Source of the DNA: Plantago major
Taxonomy: Eukaryota > Streptophyta > Magnoliopsida > Lamiales > Plantaginaceae
Assembly: GCA_026545765.1 (NCBI GenBank)
Contig: CM048842.1
Location: 73,149,871 to 73,213,870, forward strand
DNA: 64,000 nucleotides
Direction of reading: 5' to 3'
A program made the position numbers and the translations under genes. Of the stretch, positions 11,395 to 21,650 are shown in pieces; the stretch's first letter is position 1, and the number at the start of each line of letters is the position of its first letter. Under the pieces are notes generated by a model. It searched no databases and had not been told where the DNA came from. It worked only from the letters and a program-made list of their open reading frames with translations.

Positions 11395-11635
11395 GATATT
11401 TTGCATCTGTGATATTTATATTGTGACTGGGGAATTTTATGCTGTGTCTGTGGAATTTTGCAACTGTGGGATTTTTGTTGTGTCTGTGGGATTTTTGCAT
11501 CTGTGAGATTTATCTTGTATCCCTGTATCTGGGATATTTATTTTATGTCTGTGATATATATCGTGTGTCTGTGAGATTTTAAAACTGGTGAATTTATCTT
11601 CTGTCTGTTAGTTTTTGCATCTGTAAGATTTATCT
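11395..11635 (+). repeat. Degenerate minisatellite, left part
   Basis: Diverged units of about 36 bp built on TGTCTGTGAGTTTTTGCATC and TGTGAGATTTATCTT. The array is interrupted by element A and resumes at 27604 in the same orientation. Confidence 0.75.
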
Positions 11636-14600
11636 TGTTGGTCCAGATAACGACAAAGTAAAAGACTAGGGGGGGGGGGGGGTGAATAGTCTTTTAAAGC
11701 TTTTGTCGATAAAAACTATTTCTCAGATATCTGAGTAGATATCTGATACTTAGATTCAGAGCGCGGAAGACTTAAGATAGATAAGTGCAGAAACAGTGTT
11801 GGTTCAGATAACGGCAAAGTAAAAGACTAGAGGGGGGGGGGGGGTGAATAGTCTTTTAAAACTTTTGTCGATAACAAATGTTTCTCAGATATCTCAATGG
11901 ATATCTGATACTTAGAATCAGAGTGCGGAAGACTTAATGTAGATAAGTGTAGAAACAGTTAATAAGTGTGTGTGTTGTTGCTGAAGTATAAATACAGAAA
12001 TGTAAATGACACAGCAAGTATAGTGGTATCTGGAGGTGGCGTAATCCTCCAACTAATTCACTTCGGTCTATCAGAGACCTAGAATTCACTAGAACAGATA
12101 ATTGAGATAACCTTACAAAAATCCTATTCTAAGATTCTGAACAATTGGTTCCCAACCAAATGTTCCCCCTGAGTTGTTCCCTAGCTTCTTCAGCCAAGTA
12201 CTTCCTATACTCGAAACCTTTGAGTTGTTCCTAGCTTCCACTAAGTACTTCCTATACTCAAAAACTTTGAGTTATTCCTTAGTTTCCCAAATCAAGTACT
12301 TCCTATACTCCGGTAACCTTGGAGTTATTCCCGATTTTTCAAACTAAGTACTTCACATCTCACGCCGGTTTCGGTGTTGGTTTCGGTTTGAGTTGTCAGA
12401 TGAGCGTCTTAATAACTTTTCAGTTATTCAGATAGCTCTGTGAACTTAGTTACTTAATACACTTTACAGCGTATGGTATCTAGTTCGATTTTACTGACCC
12501 AAGTCTTATGAAATCTGTTCAAGAGAATGAATCTCAGATAGTTGATCTTTTGATTCAACTCCTTCACAGATAGCTTTGCTTGTTTAGGATCAGGACACTT
12601 AGAACTTCAGTGTTTACTCAAGATCACAAGCTTTAGTCGCAACAGAAAGCTTTGATAATAAGTAAGTTGCTTTGAGAGAGTAGGATGTTCAGAGTTCTAT
12701 GTTTCAGCGTATGCAATGTGTCGTGTGTATCTCTCAAGCTGTCTAAGTGTTGATATTTATAGATGAATTTGAGTACCGTTTGAATAGTATCCGTTAGGCT
12801 CAAATTCAAACTATCGATATCTGTGTATAGTACTGTAGCAGGTTTTGTCTTCTTCTCAGAAGTTGCCGTTGCTTTTACTCAGACATCTCTGTCCGTGCAT
12901 TAAATGCATTGTACTATACTTTTTGTCCTGTAGTGTCAACGGAACTATGCTTTGTATCAGATACTAGACTTGTTGTCTGATTCTTTGCACATCCTTATCT
13001 TCATTCTTCAGATACCACTTGTTATTTATTGAAACAACTTTGTTTACAATATATGTTTCTTTTTCAGAAACGAGTTTAACGCTCAAGGTATCTGAGAATA
13101 GACATCTGTGGACACTTTCCTTGTCTTCAAATATGTATCTCATTTCTCAGATATCTCTTGTGACACAGTTTGTTTGAAACTGTTCGTGTCTACAAGATAT
13201 CTGGCTAAGATATCTGAACAACAAATTCAGTAATCTTGCGCAGTTTTCTTCAAGTCTTCAATTCTTGTTGAGCTTTCTGCTTGGATGTCTTCTTCTTGGT
13301 CTTCTCTTCATAAAATAAAAATTACATTTTGAGACCTAACATCCTATACAAGATTAGCTAGACTATCATACTTAGTGGGTTTCCTCTTTTACAATGTTCA
13401 AGTGAACCAAGAGTACTGATCACCTTTCTGAGACTAAGATAAGTCATCATGTTGCGAACAAAATCTTAAACAGATATTCTAACAAAATATCTAACAAACA
13501 GTTAAAGTGTGTGTGTGTGTGTGTTGCTGAAATGTAAGTACAGAAAAGTAAATAACACAGCAAGTATAGTGGTATCTGGAGCTGGCGTAATCCTCCAACT
13601 AATCCACTTCGGTCTTCCAAAGACCTAGAATTCACTAGAACAGATAATTGAGGTCACCTTACAAAAATCCTATTCTAAGATTCCTTAAACAGATGGTTCC
13701 CAACCAAATGTTCCCCCTGAGTTGTTCCCCGGCTTTCTGACCAAGTACTTCACTTTCGAGAAACCTTTTTGAGTTATTCCTTAGCTTCCCAAGCTAAGTA
13801 CTTCCTGTACTCAATAACCTTGGAGTTATTCCTTAGTTTCTCAAACTAAGTACTTCCTGTACTCCACGCCAGTGATGGTGTTGGTTTTGGTTTGAGTTGT
13901 CAGATGAGCTTCTTAATAACTTTTCAGTTAATCAGATAGCTCTGTGAATCAAGTATACTTAATACACTTTGCAATGTATGGTATCTTGTTCTTTTCTTGA
14001 CCAAGTCTTAGATAAGTGTTCAAGAGAATGAATCTCGATACTTGATCTTTTGATTCAACTCTTTCACGAGATATGTGCTTGTTTAGGATCAGGACACTTA
14101 GAACTTTAGTGTTACTCAAGATCAAGAGCTTTGGTCGCAACAGAAAGCTTTGAAAGTAAGTAGTTTGCTTGAGAGATTAAGATATGTGTTCAGTTCAGCG
14201 TGTCTTTTCAAGCAGTCTAAGTGTTGATATTTATAGATGAATTTGAGTGCCGTTTGAATAGCATCCGTTAGGCTTAAATCAAATTCAAACTATTGATATC
14301 TGTGTATAATCTTTATGCAGTTTGTCTTCTTCTTGAAGCTCTTGTTGCTTTTGTTCAGACATCTCTGTCCGTGCATTTAATGCAATGTACTATACTTTTG
14401 TCCTGTAGTGCCAACGGAACTATGCTTTGTATCAGAGACAACCTTGATCAGATTTCTCTGAATCTTTGCACATTCTTATCTTTATCTTCAGATACCACTT
14501 TTATTGAAACAACTTTGTTTGCAATATATATATTTCTTTTTCAGAAATGTGGTTAAAGCTCAAGGTATCTGAGAATAGATATCTGTGGACACTTTCCTTG

Positions 14601-14975
14601 TTTTCAGATAGACCTTTTATTTCTCAGATATCTCTTGTGACACAGTTTGTTTAAAAACTATTTGTGTCTTGAAGATATCTGGCCAAGGTATCTGGAAAAC
14701 TGTTTCAGTAACCTTGTGCCGTTTCTTCAAGTCTTCAATGTCGTTGAACTTGTTCTGCTTGGATGTCTTCTTCTTGGTCTTCTCTTCATAAAATAAAATT
14801 TACATTTTGAGACCTAACATCCTATACAAGATTAGCTAGACTATCATACTTAGTGGGTTTCCTCTTTTACAATGTTCAAGTGAACCAAGAGTACTAATCA
14901 CCTTTCTGAGACTAAGATAAGTCATCATGTTGCTGATCAAAATCTAAATAGATATTTCTAACAAAATATCTAACA
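11636..14975 (-). repeat. Element A 3' LTR, interrupted by a solo LTR
   Basis: The segments 11636-11796 and 13502-14975 together match the right-hand LTR (25955-27603). On the + strand it begins TGTTGGTCCAGATAAC and ends ATATCTAACA. It holds a 14-G tract, a (GT)n tract and repeated GATATC-containing motifs. Next to the polypurine tract it lacks the extra 12 bp found at the outer end of the other LTR. Confidence 0.92.
11797..13496 (-). mobile_element. Solo LTR B, same Copia family, inserted in the LTR of A
   Basis: A complete LTR of 1,700 bp, from TGTTGGTTCAGATAAC to ATATCTAACA. It is flanked by a perfect 5-bp duplication AACAG (11792-11796 and 13497-13501). Removing the LTR and one AACAG restores the uninterrupted host LTR, as seen at about 26118. 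No internal region remains, so the rest was lost by LTR-LTR recombination. Confidence 0.93.
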
Positions 14976-14990
14976 AATTTCCCCCTTTTT
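14976..14990 (-). other. Element A polypurine tract
   Basis: Reads AAAAAGGGGGAAATT on the - strand, directly before the 3' LTR. It primes plus-strand DNA synthesis. The same tract is at 57580-57594 in element D. Confidence 0.85.
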
Positions 14991-15338
14991 GATCAGTCAA
15001 CGATGACTATCTGACCTATTACAAATCTGGATGAGTGAACAGTCCAACACTTAATCATTTCTTAAGATTTTTCAAATCATTCAATTAAGTGCAGAAAGTA
15101 GACATCAACCAAATCACAAGGTGTGATCTTTGCTGACAAGTTATCTTTTATAGAATACTATCTGAGAGTAAGTTCTTCAGATAAGTTACAAAGAAAGATT
15201 ACAGATAACTTCAATACATAAACATGTTTAGCTCAGTCAGCAAAAATACAGCAAAAACTACATAGTAAATTAGGACAACAGGAGTAACCAAGCTCCAAGT
15301 AAACATCCTAATAGACTAGTCTTCAAGTCTTCAACTCT

Positions 15339-18300
15339 TCAAGTCTTCAACAGTAGTTCTATGGACCAGTCTACAAATTTCCTATCTCCAAACCTTTTGA
15401 TGTCATCAGAATAATCATAGAGAAGTGTTCTGACGAGCATCTCAGTGTCTCTGGCAAATCCACAGACTTCTTTGTAGGTTTTGGTAGGATTTTTCTTGAC
15501 AAAATGTTTGACCCGGATACTTTCCCCACTTCCGGGCATGCTCTATTACGATATCGGCTTGAAGGAAGTATTCGTAGATAATCCTCAGATATCTGATGTC
15601 ACCCTTGTATTGATCTTCAGTTAGATAGAACGACTCATAGGGTTCCACAGCGAGTCTTGCTCTTGTGCCTGTTCCTGTGATATTCAGAATTCTGTGCACA
15701 TCATCTGGCTTTCCATATGGACATTCATCAGAGAGGTCCTTTCTCATGGCTTCTCTTGACAACTTCAAAATCCAACGGGCTTTAATGTGATTGGTGTTGA
15801 TCAAGGTTGGCTTATCTTTTCTCCATGCCATAAGTTGTTTATGGATTCGCTCGAAATCTTGAATTTACCAAGAGATGCTTAAGTTCGAATCCAATAGCCA
15901 TTTTACGATTGATGCACTGTGAGCGGAGGAATCATTGTCATTCTTCACATACTCTATTTTGGCTTCTTCCGGCTGAGTGGAAGTTGACTTTGTCTTTGCT
16001 CGACTCTCGATCTGTTCCTTCTCATCTTGAATTCTCTTTGGGGTTGTTGCTTGAAGAACCACCCTGGATAGACTTGGTATTTCCAGAGGGTGTTTTAGCT
16101 GCTAGGGGCTTTGCAGCTATGGGCTCAGTTAGGCTTTCAATTTTCCTTTTTCTGTGAAGAGGAGCTTCATCTTCATCAGTTTCCTCATCATCATCAAGAT
16201 TAGATCTTGTGAGAGTTTTACAGCCTTCTTCATTGCCCAAGGGCTTGATTTGACATTCTTCTTCTTCAGAAGATTCATCAATCCCTTTAACTTGTCTTCT
16301 CCTTGGAGCCTTGGTACTCCTTGGAGGTTTCTGTGCCATGGCCCTTGTTATCATTGTAGTTCCTTGATGGGTTTGGGAAGGCGACTACTATTTGCAAAGC
16401 AGCTTGGCTAGAGGAGGGTTCGTTTATTCTGAGTGGTGGCTGGGAAGTTTTCATGTTTCTTCTTCCTCTCTGAGCAACACCAGTTCCAAATTTCTTCTTG
16501 TTTTCTTCTCCTTATTCCCATTCCCCCTGACTTTGAGGTCCAGATTTGTACACTCTTTCCCCCTTAGTCATTGTTGGCTGACTCAGTCTCATAAAAGAAT
16601 CTGAGAGAGAGTCAAAATGCCCTTGTAAATAATTGTAGGGAGTGACCAACTTCTGAAGTTCGGCTTTGAGCTCCTGATTTTGCTTGATAAGTCCATTGTC
16701 CTTATCAGTGAGCTCTGCCAATGGGCCTAGGATGGCATCTGCTTTTCCAGCAGTGTAACTTGCCTCTTGGAAAGCTTTTTCAGCTAAAGACGCATCATCG
16801 TCCCTTATCATTCCCAGATCTTTCTGAGCAATGACTATGCTAGTTGTTCTCTGAGTGATGAGCTCAGTGAACTTTTTCATTTCGAGGGACTGAGGCAATT
16901 ACTTCCTTGTTACGTGAAGACAACTCCTTGTTCGAGATGAGCCAAGATTGGTATCTGCTCATGTATTCATGGGAGTGGACATTTGGCGGTTCTTTGAATA
17001 TTGCAGGCAATCGACTTCCTTTTCAAGTGAGAAACCGCTAAATGTTCATTGCGGTGCTCGCCAAAGTCTTGTCTTCTTCATCATCGAGTAATCGTTGATG
17101 ATCTTCATCCTCTTGGACATTCTCATCGATTGTGTCGAGTCCAAGAACCATCTCGAGATTGGTTTCTTCCCTTTTGGGAGGAGGATGGTACTTCTTTTGA
17201 AGATGATGCGACCTTAGCATCATGCTTAATTTGAATACTTCTTGATTATCAAGTTCTTTGGTGATGGCATTCTGACATCCTGTAGCTCTTTAACCTCGAG
17301 TAAGCAATCATCTCTTGCGATATTGATCTTGTAGTTGGTCAAGCTTATCTCTGGATTTAGCTATTTGGTCTTCCATTGAAGATGGAGCATTGTTCTTCTT
17401 CCAACAATTGTCCGAGTTGAGCGATTGGATTGAGTATTCAACAATTTAAAGTGATTTCCTCAGAATCCTCAACTACTTGTTCAGTATTAGCCTTTTGTTG
17501 GGAAGATGGATGAGTTGACTTTTGAGGAGATGGAGACGGAGATTTCTGTGCTTTCCTCTCAGTTTGCTTTTTAGCAGTTGAGGCATGATTTCTTTGTGAA
17601 ATTCCTCCGGTCCCTGGTGCAAGACATCATCATCATCCTTTTTGTCTGTGTCATCCTTTTGGTGATGGTCAGTGGGAAGTTCATCGAAGTCATTTTCGTT
17701 TATCTCTTCCTCCTCATCATCTTCAGATACAAGATTGATCACTTCAGGAATAGTGATCTTTTGCCCATTAACCTCTTCTTGTTCAGAAGGTATAAATTGC
17801 AGAGTTTGGGGCAGAACTGGCTTGAATGACATTTGTAATCTTGTCTGACCATCTGCCTGTTCAAAGGCTTGTATCAAATTGTGCGCCACTTCTCTGGAGA
17901 AATCCTTATGCAATAGAGTCGCAACTGTGTACTGTTTGGTAGGGAACATTGCATGGATATATGTCTCCAAGTCAAGAGCTCGTGCTCGTCTGTTTGGTTG
18001 ATCTGTGATTCTCAATATTTCAGAGAGATCAGAGAACCTTAACCTTGTCTCATCATTGGGAGCCTGCTTGAATATGCTTTGGCAGGGTGTGAGCTTTGAA
18101 GAAGGGAAGTAGGTCCCTTGTCTCATCATTGGGAGCCTGCTTGGCACTCGTTTGAGCCTGAAAGAAAGAGTTTTGAGTGAGCTTCAAAACTTTTGTAGAT
18201 ATCTGAGTAGAAGTGTAGTTTAGTTTCTGAGTTACCTGAGTAAGTACTTCAGGCTCAGAGACTTGTGCTACTGAGACAATTGGTGTCTCAGATATCTTGT

Positions 18301-20868
18301 TGTGAGGTGGAGACTTGGAAGTCTGGTTCTCATCAACCTTTCTTTCTTGAACCTCCATGGGAGGCTCAGATATTTGTCTCTCAGAGACTTGTGCAGTCTC
18401 TGGAATCTTTTCTTGTGATGAAGGCCTTGATGCCTCATCAATTTCCACAGGTGCAGGGGATGTCGCAACTCTGTCCCCTTGCACTTCTACTTCTGAGTGA
18501 GCCTGTGAGTAGAAAGTATTGAGTAATTTTAGAAGAAGTTTTAGATAACCCAAGGTGAAGAATTTTTATCACTGATTTTCATATACCTTCATACTGGAAG
18601 GCTCAATGATCTGTTCTTCAGAAACCTTGTTGGTTTCTGGGTTTTCTTCTGGCATTTCTGCCTTATCTTCCTCTTTCTCAGTTGGAGCCTGTTAGAAACA
18701 TTCACTTAATTGGTTAAGTAAATTATCGTATAACTGAAAAATGACAACTCAAGAAACATTTTATCACCTGTAGGACAGGCTCAGATTTCTTAAGAGGTGA
18801 GGTTGATGAGACCTCTTTCTCAGTTTCTGAGGCAAGCTTTCCAGCTTCCTCTTGTCCTTGTGTTTCTAACTCAGCCTGTAACAAAGAATTTCTATAAATA
18901 ACAAGATGTTCAAGCATAAAATTTGCACAAGATAAGAGTTAAACCATTCAACTACGATCGATCCGGGTTGATTGGTTTCTGAAACTTGTGACCTTTCTAT
19001 ACATTGGTCTTCTTGTTCCAGTATTTTTTCTTTGTTTGAAGTTTCAGGTACTTCACACCTTTCTTGAGTATGCAACTCAGTTGCCTCCCCTGGTTGATCA
19101 TTCTGAGTAGATGTCTCAGTTTGATCCCTCTTATTGAGTTGGGGAACCTGCTCTTTTGCAGGATTTTCTTCAGGATACTGCATTGTTGGTAATTCGAAAT
19201 GGAGTTCATTTACCATTTCATCAACCACTTGTGGCTGTTTTGGTTGTGGTTCTTGTGGTTGTCTGGAAGCAGAAGATTGGTCAGTAGAATGTTCTTCCAG
19301 ATTTTTAGATGTGGCATTTTCATCAGCATCTGCCAGCACTAAATTACCACTCATCAGGGCTTCTTGAAGTTGTGCATAAGAAACGTTCCCTGAAGATGTG
19401 TTTGCACCAACAACCTTTGCTATAGGTGCTTGTTCAGCAACCTGAGGTGTAGGTTCTTCTTCAGAAACCTTTTCACCAGTTACTATTTCAGTAACCTTAA
19501 CCCTCTTTGCTCTTTCTAGGACTTGAGAGATGACTAGTTCATCATCTTCATCGTCAGAGCTCTCATCAACATTAGGAAATGATTGGTCCATAACTCCTGC
19601 GGTTTCTGCAGATAGGGCTTGGTGTTTTTCACCACTTTTGTCAGCATTTATGAGTTCATCAGCAAGGCTTTCTGTAATAGTCTTCACATTTCTGAAAGCA
19701 CTTTCTCTTGCTGAGTCTACTTGTTCAGTAGTTGATGATTCTTTTGCAGCATTGATGAGTTGATCTGCCTTTATCAGTTCATCGGCAAGGCCTGTAGATA
19801 TCTGAGAATCGACAACCTCTTTGGGTGTGTCTTCTGATTTGCCAGCAGACTTCTTTCTTGAAGTTCTGGGCTTCTTGGTATAACCTTTTCTTCAGATACC
19901 TTTTCAGATTTTCGCTTCTTAGAACCTTTCTGAGACCCAGTAACCTTTTTCATCAAGTTTGTATACTCATATTTGTAGAGTAGGTTACTGTTGGCTATTT
20001 CAGCCGTCTCTCTGAGCTTGATGCCAAGCTTCTCCAGCAAGTAGCATATCTTCAGACCATAGCCTACTGTGGCCTTTGACTCAGCTAGTCCTTTGGCAAT
20101 CTTAGGCTCGAAGCCTTGAATCTTCTTCACAAACTTCATGAAGGTGTACTTTCCCCAGTTAAAAGGGTTTTCCAGCCTTTTGTCTTGTTGATTCAGCAAG
20201 AACATCATGATCCATCGTTCTTGGCTTATCTGGTCAGCACCTCCTTGTAGACCATCAAAACATCTGTGAAGAATGCAAGCCAATACATCCCAGTGAACCA
20301 TCAGATGTCTGGTTCGGATGTCAGCAAGCTTGAACTCAGTGGGTGTATCTGATTTTTCAAGATCACACACGTCACTGTACAATTTGTTAACACCTTCAAG
20401 GAGATCATCATCCTTGGTGTTTATTTCAAAATCCTTTCCAAGATTTTGAAACTCAAACAACTTACAGAAAGTTGTTAAGTCCAGAAGGATTTCCTTTCCT
20501 TGGACTGAGGTTTTGACAGACACTATTTCAGTGCCTTCAGAAACACAGGAAATTATCCTGGAGTTGTTGTAGAATTCCAACACATCGAGTGATGAAATTC
20601 CACTTGGGCGAGCAGATAGAAAACCCTTGATTTGTGCCTTTTCAAGCATGTCAAGAATCAGCTTTCTGTCGGCTTGGTTCTCTATTGCAGCCGTGAGGTA
20701 TTCCTCAACCATGGCACCACCCCAAATCATTCTGTGATTTGAAGTCCAATGGCCAGGATTAAAATCTCCTACCAGTCGGTTGTTCACAATAACCAACTCT
20801 GGTGCTTGCTTTTCAGCAGTACCAGTGGAGGATTGAGATTTCAGTGTAGAAGAATTCTTTGGGGCCAT
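15339..20868 (-). pseudogene. Element A ORF3 (env-position protein), multi-exon, with breaks
   Basis: Third ORF, downstream of pol on the same strand. The ATG at 20868 starts MAPKNSSTLKSQ. The N-terminal part (to about 19780) is a globular region containing GFLSARPSGISSLDVLEFYN, the segment best conserved in the other copies. Then come an S/T/E/P-rich region, short exons (18875-18768, 18688-18587, a fused exon 18502-18236, and one from 18157), an acidic segment (LVSEDDEEEEINENDFDE, about 17720), a coiled coil (about 16900-16600), a basic stretch near 16150 and a C-terminal domain with KTYKEVCGFARDTEMLVR. No signal peptide or membrane helix is visible. Frameshifts occur near 19870, 17400 and 15900, several at CAG/CTG sites. 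The intron corresponding to 43195-43284 in C is absent (junction 18353/18352). Function unknown. Confidence 0.75.
18043..18143 (-). repeat. 28-bp templated duplication inside ORF3 of A
   Basis: The same 28 bases (CCTTGTCTCATCATTGGG and the following ten) occur at 18043-18070 and 18116-18143. The second site replaces a different sequence present in element C near 43565. This looks like template switching during reverse transcription or like gene conversion. Confidence 0.75.
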
Positions 20869-21053
20869 CTCTTTATATAGTGTAGAGAATTTGGATTGGT
20901 GTTTGAAAGAGATTTGATTCAGTAATTCTTTGCAGAAAAACTTAATCTTGATTTGCAGAGATTGTAGTAGGTTTGCAGAGAATCAAGAGAAGGTTTTGCT
21001 ATTTTTGTGCAAGTCTGAATGTTGGATTAGTAAAGTGATCTCTTTGCCAAAAT

Positions 21054-21066
21054 CCTATATATATAG
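21054..21066 (-). promoter_or_regulatory. Conserved internal TATA box upstream of ORF3 (A)
   Basis: The - strand reads CTATATATATAGG, followed by ATTTTGGCAAAG, 186 bases before the ORF3 ATG. The same box and flanks occur at matching places in C (40487) and D (51827). It is a candidate promoter for a separate ORF3 RNA. Confidence 0.6.
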
Positions 21067-21650
21067 CAACGTAATTCTAACAAACATATACACACAAATT
21101 GGTTTTGTATGTATGTATCGTGAATTGCAGTGAGGCGTGGGTAAAAGTTTGTTCGGCATTAAATGCATAGTGGGCCACGTCAATTTCAGATCCACTATTC
21201 TGAGAATTAATTTCATCCGTTAAGATCAAACGCTTAATTTCATCAAGGGTCACCATTGCTTCTTCAGCAATGATCACAATCAGCAATTGTGATTGTGCCA
21301 AATTAATGAATTTTGGCGATTTGCTATCTGAATCACAATTCTGTGTGACTAAGAACACTGTTTGTATCTGAGTCTATCTCATACTCAATATTTGTCCAAG
21401 TTTTACACAAAGATAGAAATAATACAAATTTCAAGAGAGTAGTTATTTGCAGACGGTTGTACTATTCTCTTTGTGTTCCCCTCATCGAGTGAACTAGATA
21501 TCGAGTTTCCGTCGAGAGATCTTAAGTCATCTTTTGCTCTTTAGCCTTTTTGACTTCTGGATACCCGATCCAGTTTTCTCTTTTCTCTTCTCTGGATGCC
21601 CGTTCCAGATACCTCTTCTCTGGATGCCCGTTCCAGATTCCTGAACTCTT
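21067..21650 (-). other. Spacer between pol and ORF3 of A, with a short tandem repeat
   Basis: Non-coding. At 21556-21640 a unit of about 30 bp (CTCTGGATGCCCGTTCCAGA plus about ten bases) occurs two to three times. C and D have fewer or decayed copies. The 21080-21360 part is upstream of the internal TATA box and is recognisably shared with C and D. Confidence 0.65.

Noticed and set aside
11395-11635. CRISPR-like repeat array
   Set aside because: Units are diverged, contiguous and without unique spacers, in a plant nuclear context. It is a minisatellite.
14293-14556. 87-aa ORF repeated at 26936, 33390 and 46519
   Set aside because: It is part of the LTR and recurs only because the LTR does. 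Its length differs between copies and its frame is not conserved as a gene.
18265-19763. Several + strand ORFs (for example 18265-18522, 19134-19367, 19530-19763)
   Set aside because: They are antisense shadows of the Ser/Glu-rich ORF3 of element A.
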